Assembly: GCA_005888865.1 (NCBI GenBank)
Contig: VBCL01000070.1
Coordinates: 1-5,812 of the forward strand
From: Betaproteobacteria bacterium
Lineage (GTDB): Bacteria; Pseudomonadota; Gammaproteobacteria; Burkholderiales; Casimicrobiaceae
Direction: 5' to 3'
Length of the DNA stretch: 5,812 nucleotides
The position numbers and the translations under genes were made by a program. Positions 1 to 5,812 of the stretch are shown in pieces. Position 1 is the stretch's first letter. Each line of letters opens with the position of its first letter. Under the pieces are notes generated by a model. It saw only the letters and a list, made by a program, of their open reading frames with translations. It was not told the origin of the DNA and searched no databases.

Positions 1-758
1 GGCAGGTCGCCGATTTCGTCGAGGAACAGCGTCCCGCCATGGGCGGTCTCGAACTTGCCCAGGGTCTGTTTCGCGGCACCGGTGAACGCGCCCTTCTCGT
101 ATCCGAAAAGCTCGCTTTCAAGCAGGTTCTCGGGGATTGCCGCGCAGTTGATCGCGACGAATCGGTTGCTCTTCCGCGGCGAGAGATCGTGCAGGGCGCG
201 AGCCAGGAGCTCTTTGCCGGTCCCCGACTCGCCGATGATCATGAGCGTTGCGGAGGTTGGAGCGATCTTCTCGACAGTGCGGCAGATCTTCTGCATGCCC
301 GGGTCGCGCGTGACGATTCCGGACATGGCTGGTGCTTGCTGCAGCGACTGGAGGCGCCGGTTTTCTTCCTGGAGATCGTGGACGCGGAATGCTCTCTCCA
401 GCATCAACCCGAGCAGAGCGGGCTCGAAAGGCTTCTCGCAAAAATCGTAGGCCCCGAGCGAAATGGCCCTGAGTGCGTTGGCACGGTCGTTCTGCCCCGT
501 GAGCACGATGACCTTCGTGTCTGGCGAGAGCGCGTGAACTTCCTCGAGGAGCTGCAAGCCTTCGGTCGGATCATCCGGGCGCGGTGGCAGCCCCAGGTCC
601 ATCGTAACGACTGGCGGCTCGTGACGACGAATGGACGCGACTGCGGACTCGCGATCGCCGGCAACGATCGTATCGTATTGATCGAATGCCCAGCACATCT
701 GCTTCTGCAACGCCGGATCGTCTTCGACAATGAGCAAGGGTCTGCGCGCTTCGCTCAT
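1..758 (-). CDS. prsR: PrsR, PEP-CTERM-system sigma-54-dependent response regulator (3' end outside window)
   Basis: Cytoplasmic response regulator that, once phosphorylated, should activate sigma-54 RNA polymerase at exopolysaccharide and PEP-CTERM genes. The frame opens with ATG at 758 and stays open for 252 codons to the window edge. The receiver domain is residues 7-122, with acidic pocket E12/D13/D14, phospho-acceptor D54 in VVTMDLGLP, switch T87 and K109. A linker rich in charged residues and leucine (125-145) leads to an AAA+ sigma-54 interaction domain. There Walker A is GESGTGKE (176-183), the sigma-54 contact loop is GAFTGA (223-228), and Walker B is GGTLFLDEIG (241-250). The rest of the AAA+ domain and the expected Fis-type helix-turn-helix, roughly 200 residues from the usual family length of about 450, lie beyond position 1. 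The start overlaps the prsK stop as ATGA, and a purine stretch AAAGAAG sits a few bases upstream, so translation is probably coupled. The PrsR name rests on the fit to its partner kinase and neighbours; generic NtrC/AtoC-like regulators share these motifs. Confidence 0.93.
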   Translation of the reverse strand, partial: MSEARRPLLIVEDDPALQKQMCWAFDQYDTIVAGDRESAVASIRRHEPPVVTMDLGLPPRPDDPTEGLQLLEEVHALSPDTKVIVLTGQNDRANALRAISLGAYDFCEKPFEPALLGLMLERAFRVHDLQEENRRLQSLQQAPAMSGIVTRDPGMQKICRTVEKIAPTSATLMIIGESGTGKELLARALHDLSPRKSNRFVAINCAAIPENLLESELFGYEKGAFTGAAKQTLGKFETAHGGTLFLDEIGDL

Positions 759-2878
759 GCTGCTTCTTTGGGTTCGACATTGGGCGCTGCAGCGTCATGT
801 CCCAGCGGCAACACCACGCGCACTCGCGTACCCACATCGGGCGTGCTATCGATCAGGATCTGTCCGCCGAGCCCCGTCACGTACTGCGAGCTCTCGTAAA
901 CACCGACACCCATGCCCGTCTCCTTGGTCGTCTGGAAAGGCCTGAACAACCGGTCGCGGATGAATTCCGATGTCATGCCCACACCACTGTCGGTGACTTC
1001 GATCACCGCAGCATCGTTCTCGCGACGCGAGCGTACAACAACCTTACCCCGCCCGCTTGTTGCATCGAGCGCATTTTGCACCAAATGGCCGATCACGTGC
1101 TCGAGTTGATCGGCGTGACCCATCGCCGAGATACCGGGCGTCGGATCCACCTCGATCGACGTGTCCTGCTCCGACTTGGCCACGCAGACGCTGCGTATGA
1201 TCCTTTCGAGATTCACCGAGCGCGGGTTCTCGACCGGCGTCGCCCCGGTCCTCAATTGCAGCATCAACTTGTTCATTCGCTCGACGACGTTGACGACCGT
1301 GAGCAGCATGTCGCGCTGAAACTCCGGGTTGTTGCGGTGGCGTTCTGCATTCCGCAGCAGCAGCGACAATTGCGCCACCAGGTTCTTCAGATCGTGCACT
1401 ACAAACGCCGACATGCGATTGAACGCATCGAACTTGCGCACCTCGAGCAGTGCTTCGGTCGCTTGAATCTGGCCCAGGTAACTCGCCGCCTGGCTTCCCG
1501 CAGTTTTCAGCAGGTCGAGCACTTCCCAATCCATCTTGATCGAGGCGCGCGCGGTGACGAGGACGACGAACCCCACGAGGCCAGTAGGTGAGGGCAACGG
1601 AACAACGAGCCACGCTCCGGGCAGCGAAAGAAGCCACTGCGGCACGGACAGTCCCGGATACCGTTCCGGCGACGCAGCGTATTCGGTGAGATCGATGACC
1701 CAGTTCGTGCGCTCGAGGAACTTTCCGAGCGACCCATCTGCCGGTTCCACCGAAGTGACTACCGACATGTTCCAGCGAGCGGCGGGCCGAAACGATTGAT
1801 CGCCGTCTCTCAGCCACAGCGCGCCGGCCGGGCTCTCGACGAGGTCGGCGAGCGCATTGATGCTTCGCTGCTGGATCCCCTGCGGAGACCTGTCCGCAGA
1901 CAGCGTCCGCGTGAGCCGGAGCCATTCTTCGCGATGGTCGTAGCGATACGAGAAGAAGTGCTTGCTGACGAAAACCTTGAGCTTGGACCTGAAACTGCCC
2001 GAGAACGCAGCCAAGGCAAAGAGCAACAATGCCGCGAAAAGGAATTCGATCTGCAGGACCTTGCCGAATTCCCCGCCGACAAAGCGTACGAAATAACCGG
2101 CGGCTGCGACCGCAAGGAGAAACAGCCCCGACACGAGCAGCGCGGTCGAGCGCATGACCGCACCACGCGACAGATGCATCTCGATCGTCCACGCCGGGTT
2201 TCTCGCTGCCGCAACAGCAAGGAAAGGAATCACGAGCGCGTGAGCCGCGCCTCTCGCCGCCCACAGATTCGGGTCGTGACGACCGAACAGCATGGCGTCG
2301 GAATAAAAAAGCAGATCGAAGCCGAACAGCGCAGCCAGTCCCAGGCACAACGGCTTCACCGCCCACCGTGCGTGGGCGGCGGTACCGCGAAACAGGCGCT
2401 CGACGAGGACTAATCCGACCACCGAGAGTCCGACCCGGACCGCGAAGGCAATCATGCCCGCTCGGTCGCCGAACACACCGAGCGCCTCGCCATCCTGAGG
2501 GGCAATGCCGGTGACGAGTCCGAGGGCAACGCTGCCGATGAGCCACCATGGTACCGACACGATCCCTGCGCTGCCGCGAGCTGCGTTTGCCCCGCGGCGG
2601 CCGGCGAGGCAGTAGAGGAATGCAAACCACAGCGCGTAGCGTACGGTGTCCACGCTGTTGGAAGTCACCCAGGTCGCGGTGTTCGGCCAAAGCGCAAGCG
2701 CGAGTTCGCCGGCAGCCCAAAGAGCGCTGGCGACGGTAACCGAAGCGAGAAGCGCTGCGCGAAGCCCGCCTCGCCATCCCAGAGTCATCCGCAGCGCGAA
2801 CGCGCAGAACGCGGCCGCGGCCAAGCCGTAGCTCCACATTGCGGCGGTCAGGAGATTGCTTTCAGTCACGGGAGACAA
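755..2878 (-). CDS. prsK: PrsK, PEP-CTERM-system membrane histidine kinase
   Basis: Inner-membrane sensor kinase, the expected phosphodonor for PrsR. The 707-residue product, a usual length for the family, begins with about eight or nine hydrophobic segments (roughly 14-31, 40-62, 80-92, 109-125, 142-160, 176-193, 210-225, 243-263, 276-293). A conserved-looking linker VSKHFFSYRYDHREEWL (304-320) follows. A GAF-like domain spans about 335-470. The dimerisation/phosphoacceptor region has the H-box VVHDLKN with H495. The ATP-binding domain has the N-box QNALDA (601-606, N602), G1 DSGVGM (630-635), F-box LFRPFQTTK (644-652) and G2 GMGVGV (655-660). The HDLKN signature, multi-pass N-terminus and GAF domain fit PrsK rather than a generic kinase. 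The reading frame opens with TTG at 2878; GTG at 2869 (V4) and ATG at 2839 (M14) are alternatives, and none has a clear ribosome binding site. The GTG seems at least as likely as the TTG. The gene lies 187 bp after the sugar transferase and overlaps prsR by four bases. The signal sensed is unknown. Confidence 0.93.
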   Translation of the reverse strand: MSPVTESNLLTAAMWSYGLAAAAFCAFALRMTLGWRGGLRAALLASVTVASALWAAGELALALWPNTATWVTSNSVDTVRYALWFAFLYCLAGRRGANAARGSAGIVSVPWWLIGSVALGLVTGIAPQDGEALGVFGDRAGMIAFAVRVGLSVVGLVLVERLFRGTAAHARWAVKPLCLGLAALFGFDLLFYSDAMLFGRHDPNLWAARGAAHALVIPFLAVAAARNPAWTIEMHLSRGAVMRSTALLVSGLFLLAVAAAGYFVRFVGGEFGKVLQIEFLFAALLLFALAAFSGSFRSKLKVFVSKHFFSYRYDHREEWLRLTRTLSADRSPQGIQQRSINALADLVESPAGALWLRDGDQSFRPAARWNMSVVTSVEPADGSLGKFLERTNWVIDLTEYAASPERYPGLSVPQWLLSLPGAWLVVPLPSPTGLVGFVVLVTARASIKMDWEVLDLLKTAGSQAASYLGQIQATEALLEVRKFDAFNRMSAFVVHDLKNLVAQLSLLLRNAERHRNNPEFQRDMLLTVVNVVERMNKLMLQLRTGATPVENPRSVNLERIIRSVCVAKSEQDTSIEVDPTPGISAMGHADQLEHVIGHLVQNALDATSGRGKVVVRSRRENDAAVIEVTDSGVGMTSEFIRDRLFRPFQTTKETGMGVGVYESSQYVTGLGGQILIDSTPDVGTRVRVVLPLGHDAAAPNVEPKEAA

Positions 2879-2984
2879 GCTCGCTGCACAAGAGAGGGTT
2901 GAACTTTACCGCGGATCCGGACGCCGCGACGATGACTCGCCAGCGCAGATTTGTGCGCGGGCCACTGCGATCCGTGCCGCTACC

Positions 2985-3014
2985 GTATTGCGTCAACCGC
3001 GGTGGACGCAATAC
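2985..3014. repeat. Near-perfect 30-bp palindrome between the sugar transferase and prsK
   Basis: The arms GTATTGCGTC (2985-2994) and GACGCAATAC (3005-3014) are exact reverse complements. The 10-base centre is itself ACCGCGGT plus one mismatched pair, so 28 of 30 positions are self-complementary. It sits 106 bp before the prsK start and 52 bp after the transferase stop. As RNA it would form a strong hairpin, but no T-run follows on either strand, so it is not a classical intrinsic terminator. It could be an operator for a dimeric regulator or a processing/partial termination hairpin separating the transferase from prsKR. The base complementarity is seen directly; the role is inference. Confidence 0.7.
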
Positions 3015-3065
3015 CCTGGCGCCGACTCGAACACGGTAGACAGAAGCTTCCGGGATATCCATCGC

Positions 3066-4454
3066 TCACCGAGCACCCTCGCCGAGGAGCACGACCCTGA
3101 CGGTCTTGATGAGGATCAGCAGATCGAGCAGGAGCGAATGGTTCTTGACGTAGAAAAGATCGTACTCGAGTTTCTTGACCGACTCTTCCAGATTGCCGCC
3201 ATAGGTGTAGCGTACCTGCGCCCAGCCGGTGAGCCCGGGCTTGACGCTGTGCCGGACCGCGTAGAACGGGATCTTCTCGGCAAGCGTGCCGACAAACGCG
3301 GGCCGCTCGGGTCGCGGACCGACGAAGCTCATCTCCCCGCGCAGGACATTGATCAACTGCGGCAGCTCGTCAATGCGCGTATGGCGCATGAATCGCCCCA
3401 CCGCGGTAATGCGCGAATCGTTGACGCTCGCCCAGGACGGCCGCCCGTCCTTTTCGGCGTCCTTGGTCATGCTTCTGAACTTGAGCAGCGTGAATTTGTG
3501 CCCATGCCGTCCGACTCTTTCCTGCCGGTAAATGATCGGGGCGCCACCATCAAGTGCGATCAGCACAGCCATCGCTGCCATGATCGGCAGCGCGATCGGC
3601 AGCATGATTCCGACGACACAGACGTCGAAACAGCGCTTCACGACATTGCGCAGCCAGCTCTGCCGGAACCCGTTCCCGTAGATCAGCCAGCTTGCCTTGA
3701 GCGACTCGATAGGTACGCGGCCGTGCACGCGCTCGAAAAATCGCGGGAGATCGGTAACCTGGATGCCGGCGAGACGGCACTCCAGCAATTCTCGCAGCGG
3801 AAGAACTCCGCCACGTTGTTCGCGCACGGCGACGATGATTTCGTCGATGGCGAGGTGGGCCACGGTCTGCTCGAGCGTCAGGTGAGTCGAGACGATCCGG
3901 GTCATAGCCACACTCCGGACAGGGACCTTCTCGAGCGGATAGAATCCGGCCAGCTGCAGACCGGGCGGATTGGTCATCTCGAGCGACGTTTCCACGGCGA
4001 GGGCTTCGGGCCCCGTCCCGAGCACCAGGACCCGGTAAGGCGACAGCATCCGCGCTACTGGAGACACGGTGATCTGCCGTACCGCCAACAACCCGCCCAG
4101 CGCAATCAGGACGAGTGGACCGAACGCTTCCTGAAAGAAAACTCCGCCGGGAAGGATGTGAGAGGAAAAGTAGGCGATCGGCAACCCGATCACCAGGGCG
4201 GCGGATTGTCTGACCGCGTATTCGCCGAAGGCCAGCCGGCGGTCTCGGCGATAAAGCCCGAAGGCCGCATTGAGACCGACCATCAGCACGGCAAAAACCA
4301 GCGCAGGCGTGGCGACGCTCAGTGACGAGAGCGCGCTCTGATACCTTGCCGCAAGCACCACTGCCGCAACGAGCCAGCTCAGCTCGAGGCCGAGTTGCAG
4401 GAAGGCGACGCCGCCTCCGTGCTGACGTAACAGCGTGCTCATCGAGCTCGGCAT
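3066..4454 (-). CDS. PEP-CTERM-system-associated polyprenyl-phosphate sugar-1-phosphate transferase (EpsB_2-like)
   Basis: Inner-membrane enzyme expected to transfer a sugar-1-phosphate from a nucleotide sugar to undecaprenyl phosphate, the first committed step of exopolysaccharide repeat-unit assembly. The 462-residue product has four N-terminal hydrophobic segments (about 22-36, 47-63, 84-100, 110-124) and a Rossmann-like part starting at RVLVLGTGPEA (141-151). A membrane segment at about 278-302 follows KRCFDV. The C-terminal bacterial sugar transferase domain has KRCFDV (273-278), YRQERVG (309-315), LKFRSM (324-329), DELPQLINVLRGEMSFVGPR (362-381) and PGLTGWAQV (406-414). D362/E363 match the catalytic Asp-Glu pair of this superfamily. 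The middle region with IDEIIVAV (203-210) and a following LPRFFERVHGRVP-type segment resembles the EpsB_2 (TIGR03013) subgroup that travels with exosortase/PEP-CTERM loci. ATG 4454 is the longest start and ATG 4442 (M5) is an alternative; neither has a convincing Shine-Dalgarno. The sugar specificity cannot be read from sequence. A sigma-54 promoter lies about 360 bp upstream. Confidence 0.93.
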   Translation of the reverse strand: MPSSMSTLLRQHGGGVAFLQLGLELSWLVAAVVLAARYQSALSSLSVATPALVFAVLMVGLNAAFGLYRRDRRLAFGEYAVRQSAALVIGLPIAYFSSHILPGGVFFQEAFGPLVLIALGGLLAVRQITVSPVARMLSPYRVLVLGTGPEALAVETSLEMTNPPGLQLAGFYPLEKVPVRSVAMTRIVSTHLTLEQTVAHLAIDEIIVAVREQRGGVLPLRELLECRLAGIQVTDLPRFFERVHGRVPIESLKASWLIYGNGFRQSWLRNVVKRCFDVCVVGIMLPIALPIMAAMAVLIALDGGAPIIYRQERVGRHGHKFTLLKFRSMTKDAEKDGRPSWASVNDSRITAVGRFMRHTRIDELPQLINVLRGEMSFVGPRPERPAFVGTLAEKIPFYAVRHSVKPGLTGWAQVRYTYGGNLEESVKKLEYDLFYVKNHSLLLDLLILIKTVRVVLLGEGAR

Positions 4455-4800
4455 CTGTACCGATCGCGGCGAAGATCGCCGGCATTGTCCGAGGCACCCG
4501 TGACAAGAGAATTACCGAGAGTCATGGCGAGCGTCATGGCTGTGCTTTTGTCGTCTTCGCGTTCGAGCCGTCAATACCGACTACGTTATTTTTCCCTCCC
4601 CCCGACACAGCTCGCGCAAGCGCGTGCTCTAACCGCTAAATTTTCGATTAGGTCTCCCCGGGAGCTATGTTGCCCCCTGCTTTGCGGTCGTCACTTGCCC
4701 CTGATCGGCTGCACGCGGGGCTTTATCGGAATCGGCGTCCCTTCATCGCTTGGCCTTGGGCCGGATCGTATTGGTGCGTCCGTCGTTTTTTTCCTGAAGC
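4455..4800 (-). other. Long putative 5' leader of the sugar transferase mRNA with several hairpins
   Basis: If transcription starts about 12 nt downstream of the sigma-54 element, the message carries about 345 untranslated nucleotides before ATG 4454. Read on the minus strand it has three hairpin candidates. GCCCC/GGGGC pairs at 4697-4721 with a 15-nt loop. GGGGGC/GCTCCC pairs at 4660-4677 with a 6-nt loop and one G-U pair. AGC-A-CGCG/CGCG-A-GCT pairs at 4609-4628 with a CTTG loop and one A-A mismatch, and is followed closely by the purine run GGGGGGAGGGAAAAA (4603-4589). A CGCAAAGC stretch lies between the first two hairpins. A direct repeat GTCATGGC occurs at 4521-4528 and 4533-4540 (plus-strand reading). 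I do not recognise a known riboswitch. No convincing protein gene is present here on either strand. Confidence 0.4.
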
Positions 4801-4811
4801 TTCAAAGGCTA

Positions 4812-4827
4812 AGCAAGACATATGCCA
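4812..4827 (-). promoter_or_regulatory. Sigma-54 (-24/-12) promoter upstream of the sugar transferase
   Basis: On the minus strand the sequence TGGCATA-TGTC-TTGCT matches the sigma-54 consensus TGGCACG-N4-TTGCW at all the key positions. The GG and GC pairs are separated by exactly 10 bp, and only two of the conserved -24 block bases differ. It faces the sugar transferase gene, with predicted initiation near 4800. It lies in a relatively AT-richer stretch, upstream of a gene of the PEP-CTERM exopolysaccharide locus, and the same cluster encodes a sigma-54 activator (PrsR). The match and spacing are seen directly; use by PrsR is inferred. Confidence 0.75.
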
Positions 4828-5132
4828 TAGACGGCGAGTGTTCGCGAACCTTGTTCTTTTGTCTCGTCAGGCCAGCACGGCGGTCTCCGGCAGCGCGACC
4901 CGTCGTTGCGCGGATAGTGACGGATTTCGTCAACTTATTTCGCACCGCGCGCATCGATCCACTACACGTCGGCATAGCGCCGTACTCTGGCTGCAGCCCG
5001 CCGCCGCTTCCAGGGGATACTCGTCAGCGATCGCGACGAATAATCCCTTGCGGTGCGCTGCGCGTTGTGCATCGCGCGGCCGCGCCGCCGGTGCGCGATT
5101 CTTTCAGTCTCCTTGAAGTTGGCGCGGAACGC
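4828..5132. other. Non-coding region upstream of the sigma-54 promoter, possible activator-binding area
   Basis: No plausible gene is seen; the open frames running through here have compositions unlike proteins and no support. Two points are visible. A short inverted repeat TGACG-GATTT-CGTCA at 4918-4932 is centred about 97 bp upstream of the -24 element, a typical distance for a sigma-54 enhancer site. A GC-rich inverted repeat ATCGCGC/GCGCGAT (5071-5077 and 5093-5099) lies closer to the phasin gene and contains the 12-bp palindrome GCGCGGCCGCGC (5074-5085). In this GC-rich DNA such repeats can arise by chance. Confidence 0.35.
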
Positions 5133-5159
5133 CGTGGCGCGGCCAGGAACCGCGCCACG
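5133..5159 (-). terminator. Strong hairpin after the phasin gene, possible terminator
   Basis: CGTGGCGCGG (5133-5142) and CCGCGCCACG (5150-5159) form a perfect 10-bp, very GC-rich stem with a 7-nt loop. It begins 54 bp after the phasin stop codon on the minus strand. No T-run follows on either strand, so it would be either a hairpin-only terminator or 3'-end stabiliser, or a factor-dependent end. The pairing is certain; the terminator function is only likely from its position. Confidence 0.5.
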
Positions 5160-5212
5160 ATCGCACCCCCGAATTTCGGCAGCGGTGGCCGCCCGCGCCG
5201 CCGCCGTACGGA

Positions 5213-5812
5213 TCAGGGCTTCACGAAACGGGTGAAATCACCCATCACGCGTTGCATCGACTCGAACGTCGACCCACCCGACGACATCACGCCCTGCATC
5301 GCCTTGACCAGGTTCTGCGCCTGACGCAGGTCGGGCATCATGGCCATCGCAGCCTTCGCCTCCTTTGCGCCCGGCATGCCGGACATCTGTTCTTCCATCA
5401 GCGCGAACAAGCGCTTCTGCATCTCGACGATCATGTCGAACATCTCTCCCCAGTAGCGCATCGCCTTCTCGACGGCCTCCTGGGTCACGCTTTGACCGGC
5501 AGCCATGAACGCCTGTGGATCGGAGGCTTCCGCGGCATGCCGCAGCGCTTTTTTCTGCATCGAGCGCGCCTCTTCCTCGCCTGCAAATTGATGCTTGCGC
5601 AACTTGGCGGTGCTCTCGATCGCGGCGTCGATCACGTCGAGCGCCATGCGGGCATTGGCGCGATACAGATCGAACGCTTGTTCAGGCGTCAGCACCTTCG
5701 CCATCTTGGACAGGTCGCCGAGGTTCGCGGCCGGGATCTTGAAGCCCGCCGCGGCTTTCGGCGCCGCAGTCGCCCTGACCGGGCGCTTGGCCCGCTTGGC
5801 GGTGCTGCGGGT
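5213..5812 (-). CDS. Phasin-family protein (5' end outside window)
   Basis: Small, helix-rich protein of the phasin type, expected to coat polyhydroxyalkanoate storage granules in the cytoplasm. ATG 5704 would give 163 residues, but the frame stays open for 36 more codons to the window edge and reads like real protein there, so the true start is probably beyond 5812. Of the 199 visible residues, the first 22 or so are rich in Lys, Arg, Ala and Pro (for example AKRAKRPVRATAAPKAA). FKIPAANLGDLSKMAKVLTP follows, resembling the FKLPG-type lead-in of many phasins, then the amphipathic, Ala- and Glu-rich core, in which AFDLYRANARMALDVIDAAI, FMAAGQSVTQEAVEKAMRYW and MIVEMQKRLFALMEEQM are characteristic. 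The C-terminus is FTRFVKP. No membrane segment or signal peptide is visible in the part present. The family call is by overall pattern, since phasins have no catalytic motif. It is separated from the exopolysaccharide genes by a hairpin and about 760 bp, so it is probably a separate transcription unit. Confidence 0.75.
   Translation of the reverse strand, partial: TRSTAKRAKRPVRATAAPKAAAGFKIPAANLGDLSKMAKVLTPEQAFDLYRANARMALDVIDAAIESTAKLRKHQFAGEEEARSMQKKALRHAAEASDPQAFMAAGQSVTQEAVEKAMRYWGEMFDMIVEMQKRLFALMEEQMSGMPGAKEAKAAMAMMPDLRQAQNLVKAMQGVMSSGGSTFESMQRVMGDFTRFVKP

Noticed and set aside
1044..2837. 597-codon minus-strand open frame inside prsK
   Set aside because: Alternative frame of prsK with Arg-rich composition; the prsK frame carries all kinase motifs.
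3008..3029. Sigma-54-like element ending TTGC before prsK (minus strand)
   Set aside because: With correct spacing the -24 GG is missing (CG instead); the alternative alignment has a 12-bp gap instead of 10.
2856..4325. 489-codon plus-strand open frame opposite the sugar transferase
   Set aside because: It is the antisense shadow of the transferase, rich in Asp, Arg, His and Gln, and has no recognisable motif.
4536..4552. Plus-strand sigma-54-like match TGGCTGT-N4-TTGTC
   Set aside because: The essential -12 GC is GT, and no plus-strand gene lies downstream.
4657..4727. Possible c-di-GMP-I (GEMM) riboswitch, because of a CGCAAAGC segment near AGGGGCAA
   Set aside because: The segments are too close together and the GNRA tetraloop/receptor and the second stem pattern of that class are not seen; kept only as a structured leader.
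4783..4792. T-run on the plus strand as part of an intrinsic terminator
   Set aside because: No stable hairpin directly precedes it and no plus-strand gene ends there; on the minus strand it is an A-run in the predicted leader.
4485..5324. 279-codon plus-strand open frame across the non-coding region
   Set aside because: Low-complexity Arg/Pro/Ser-rich translation with no domain, running into the phasin gene antisense; typical of a chance frame in GC-rich DNA.

Overview
The window is GC-rich and every credible gene lies on the minus strand. It looks like a fragment of a Gram-negative proteobacterial chromosome, probably a betaproteobacterium or a close relative. The evidence is the combination of a PEP-CTERM/exosortase-associated two-component system (PrsK/PrsR), a PEP-CTERM-associated polyisoprenyl-phosphate sugar-phosphate transferase, a sigma-54 type promoter and a phasin-family (polyhydroxyalkanoate granule) gene. 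The assignment rests on gene content alone, because no rRNA or other marker is present.

Read in the direction of transcription (high to low coordinates), the window opens with the C-terminal part of a phasin-family gene (5812 to 5213, start outside the window). A 758-bp non-coding region follows. It holds a strong 10-bp-stem hairpin just after the phasin gene, a near-consensus sigma-54 promoter (4827-4812) facing the next gene, and a roughly 345-nt leader with several small hairpins. Next come the sugar transferase (4454-3066), a 187-bp gap with an almost perfect 30-bp palindrome (2985-3014), the membrane histidine kinase PrsK (2878-755) and the response regulator PrsR (758 to beyond position 1). 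PrsK and PrsR overlap by an ATGA tetranucleotide.

The genes form a regulatory and biosynthetic unit for an extracellular matrix. PrsK probably senses an envelope or cytoplasmic signal and phosphorylates PrsR. PrsR is a sigma-54 activator with a receiver domain and an AAA+ domain carrying the GAFTGA loop. The sugar transferase would place the first sugar-phosphate on the lipid carrier to start exopolysaccharide assembly. In genomes with PEP-CTERM sorting this polysaccharide locus accompanies exosortase (XrtA) and PEP-CTERM surface proteins, none of which lies in this window. The sigma-54 promoter upstream of the transferase suggests that PrsR controls the operon whose distal genes encode it, a feedback loop that is inferred and not shown.

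The protein families here are known. The less explained parts are the non-coding ones: the palindrome before prsK, the long structured leader of the transferase gene, and a 10-base motif (TTNCGTCAAC) shared by the two intergenic regions. No transposon, CRISPR array, tRNA or rRNA was seen.
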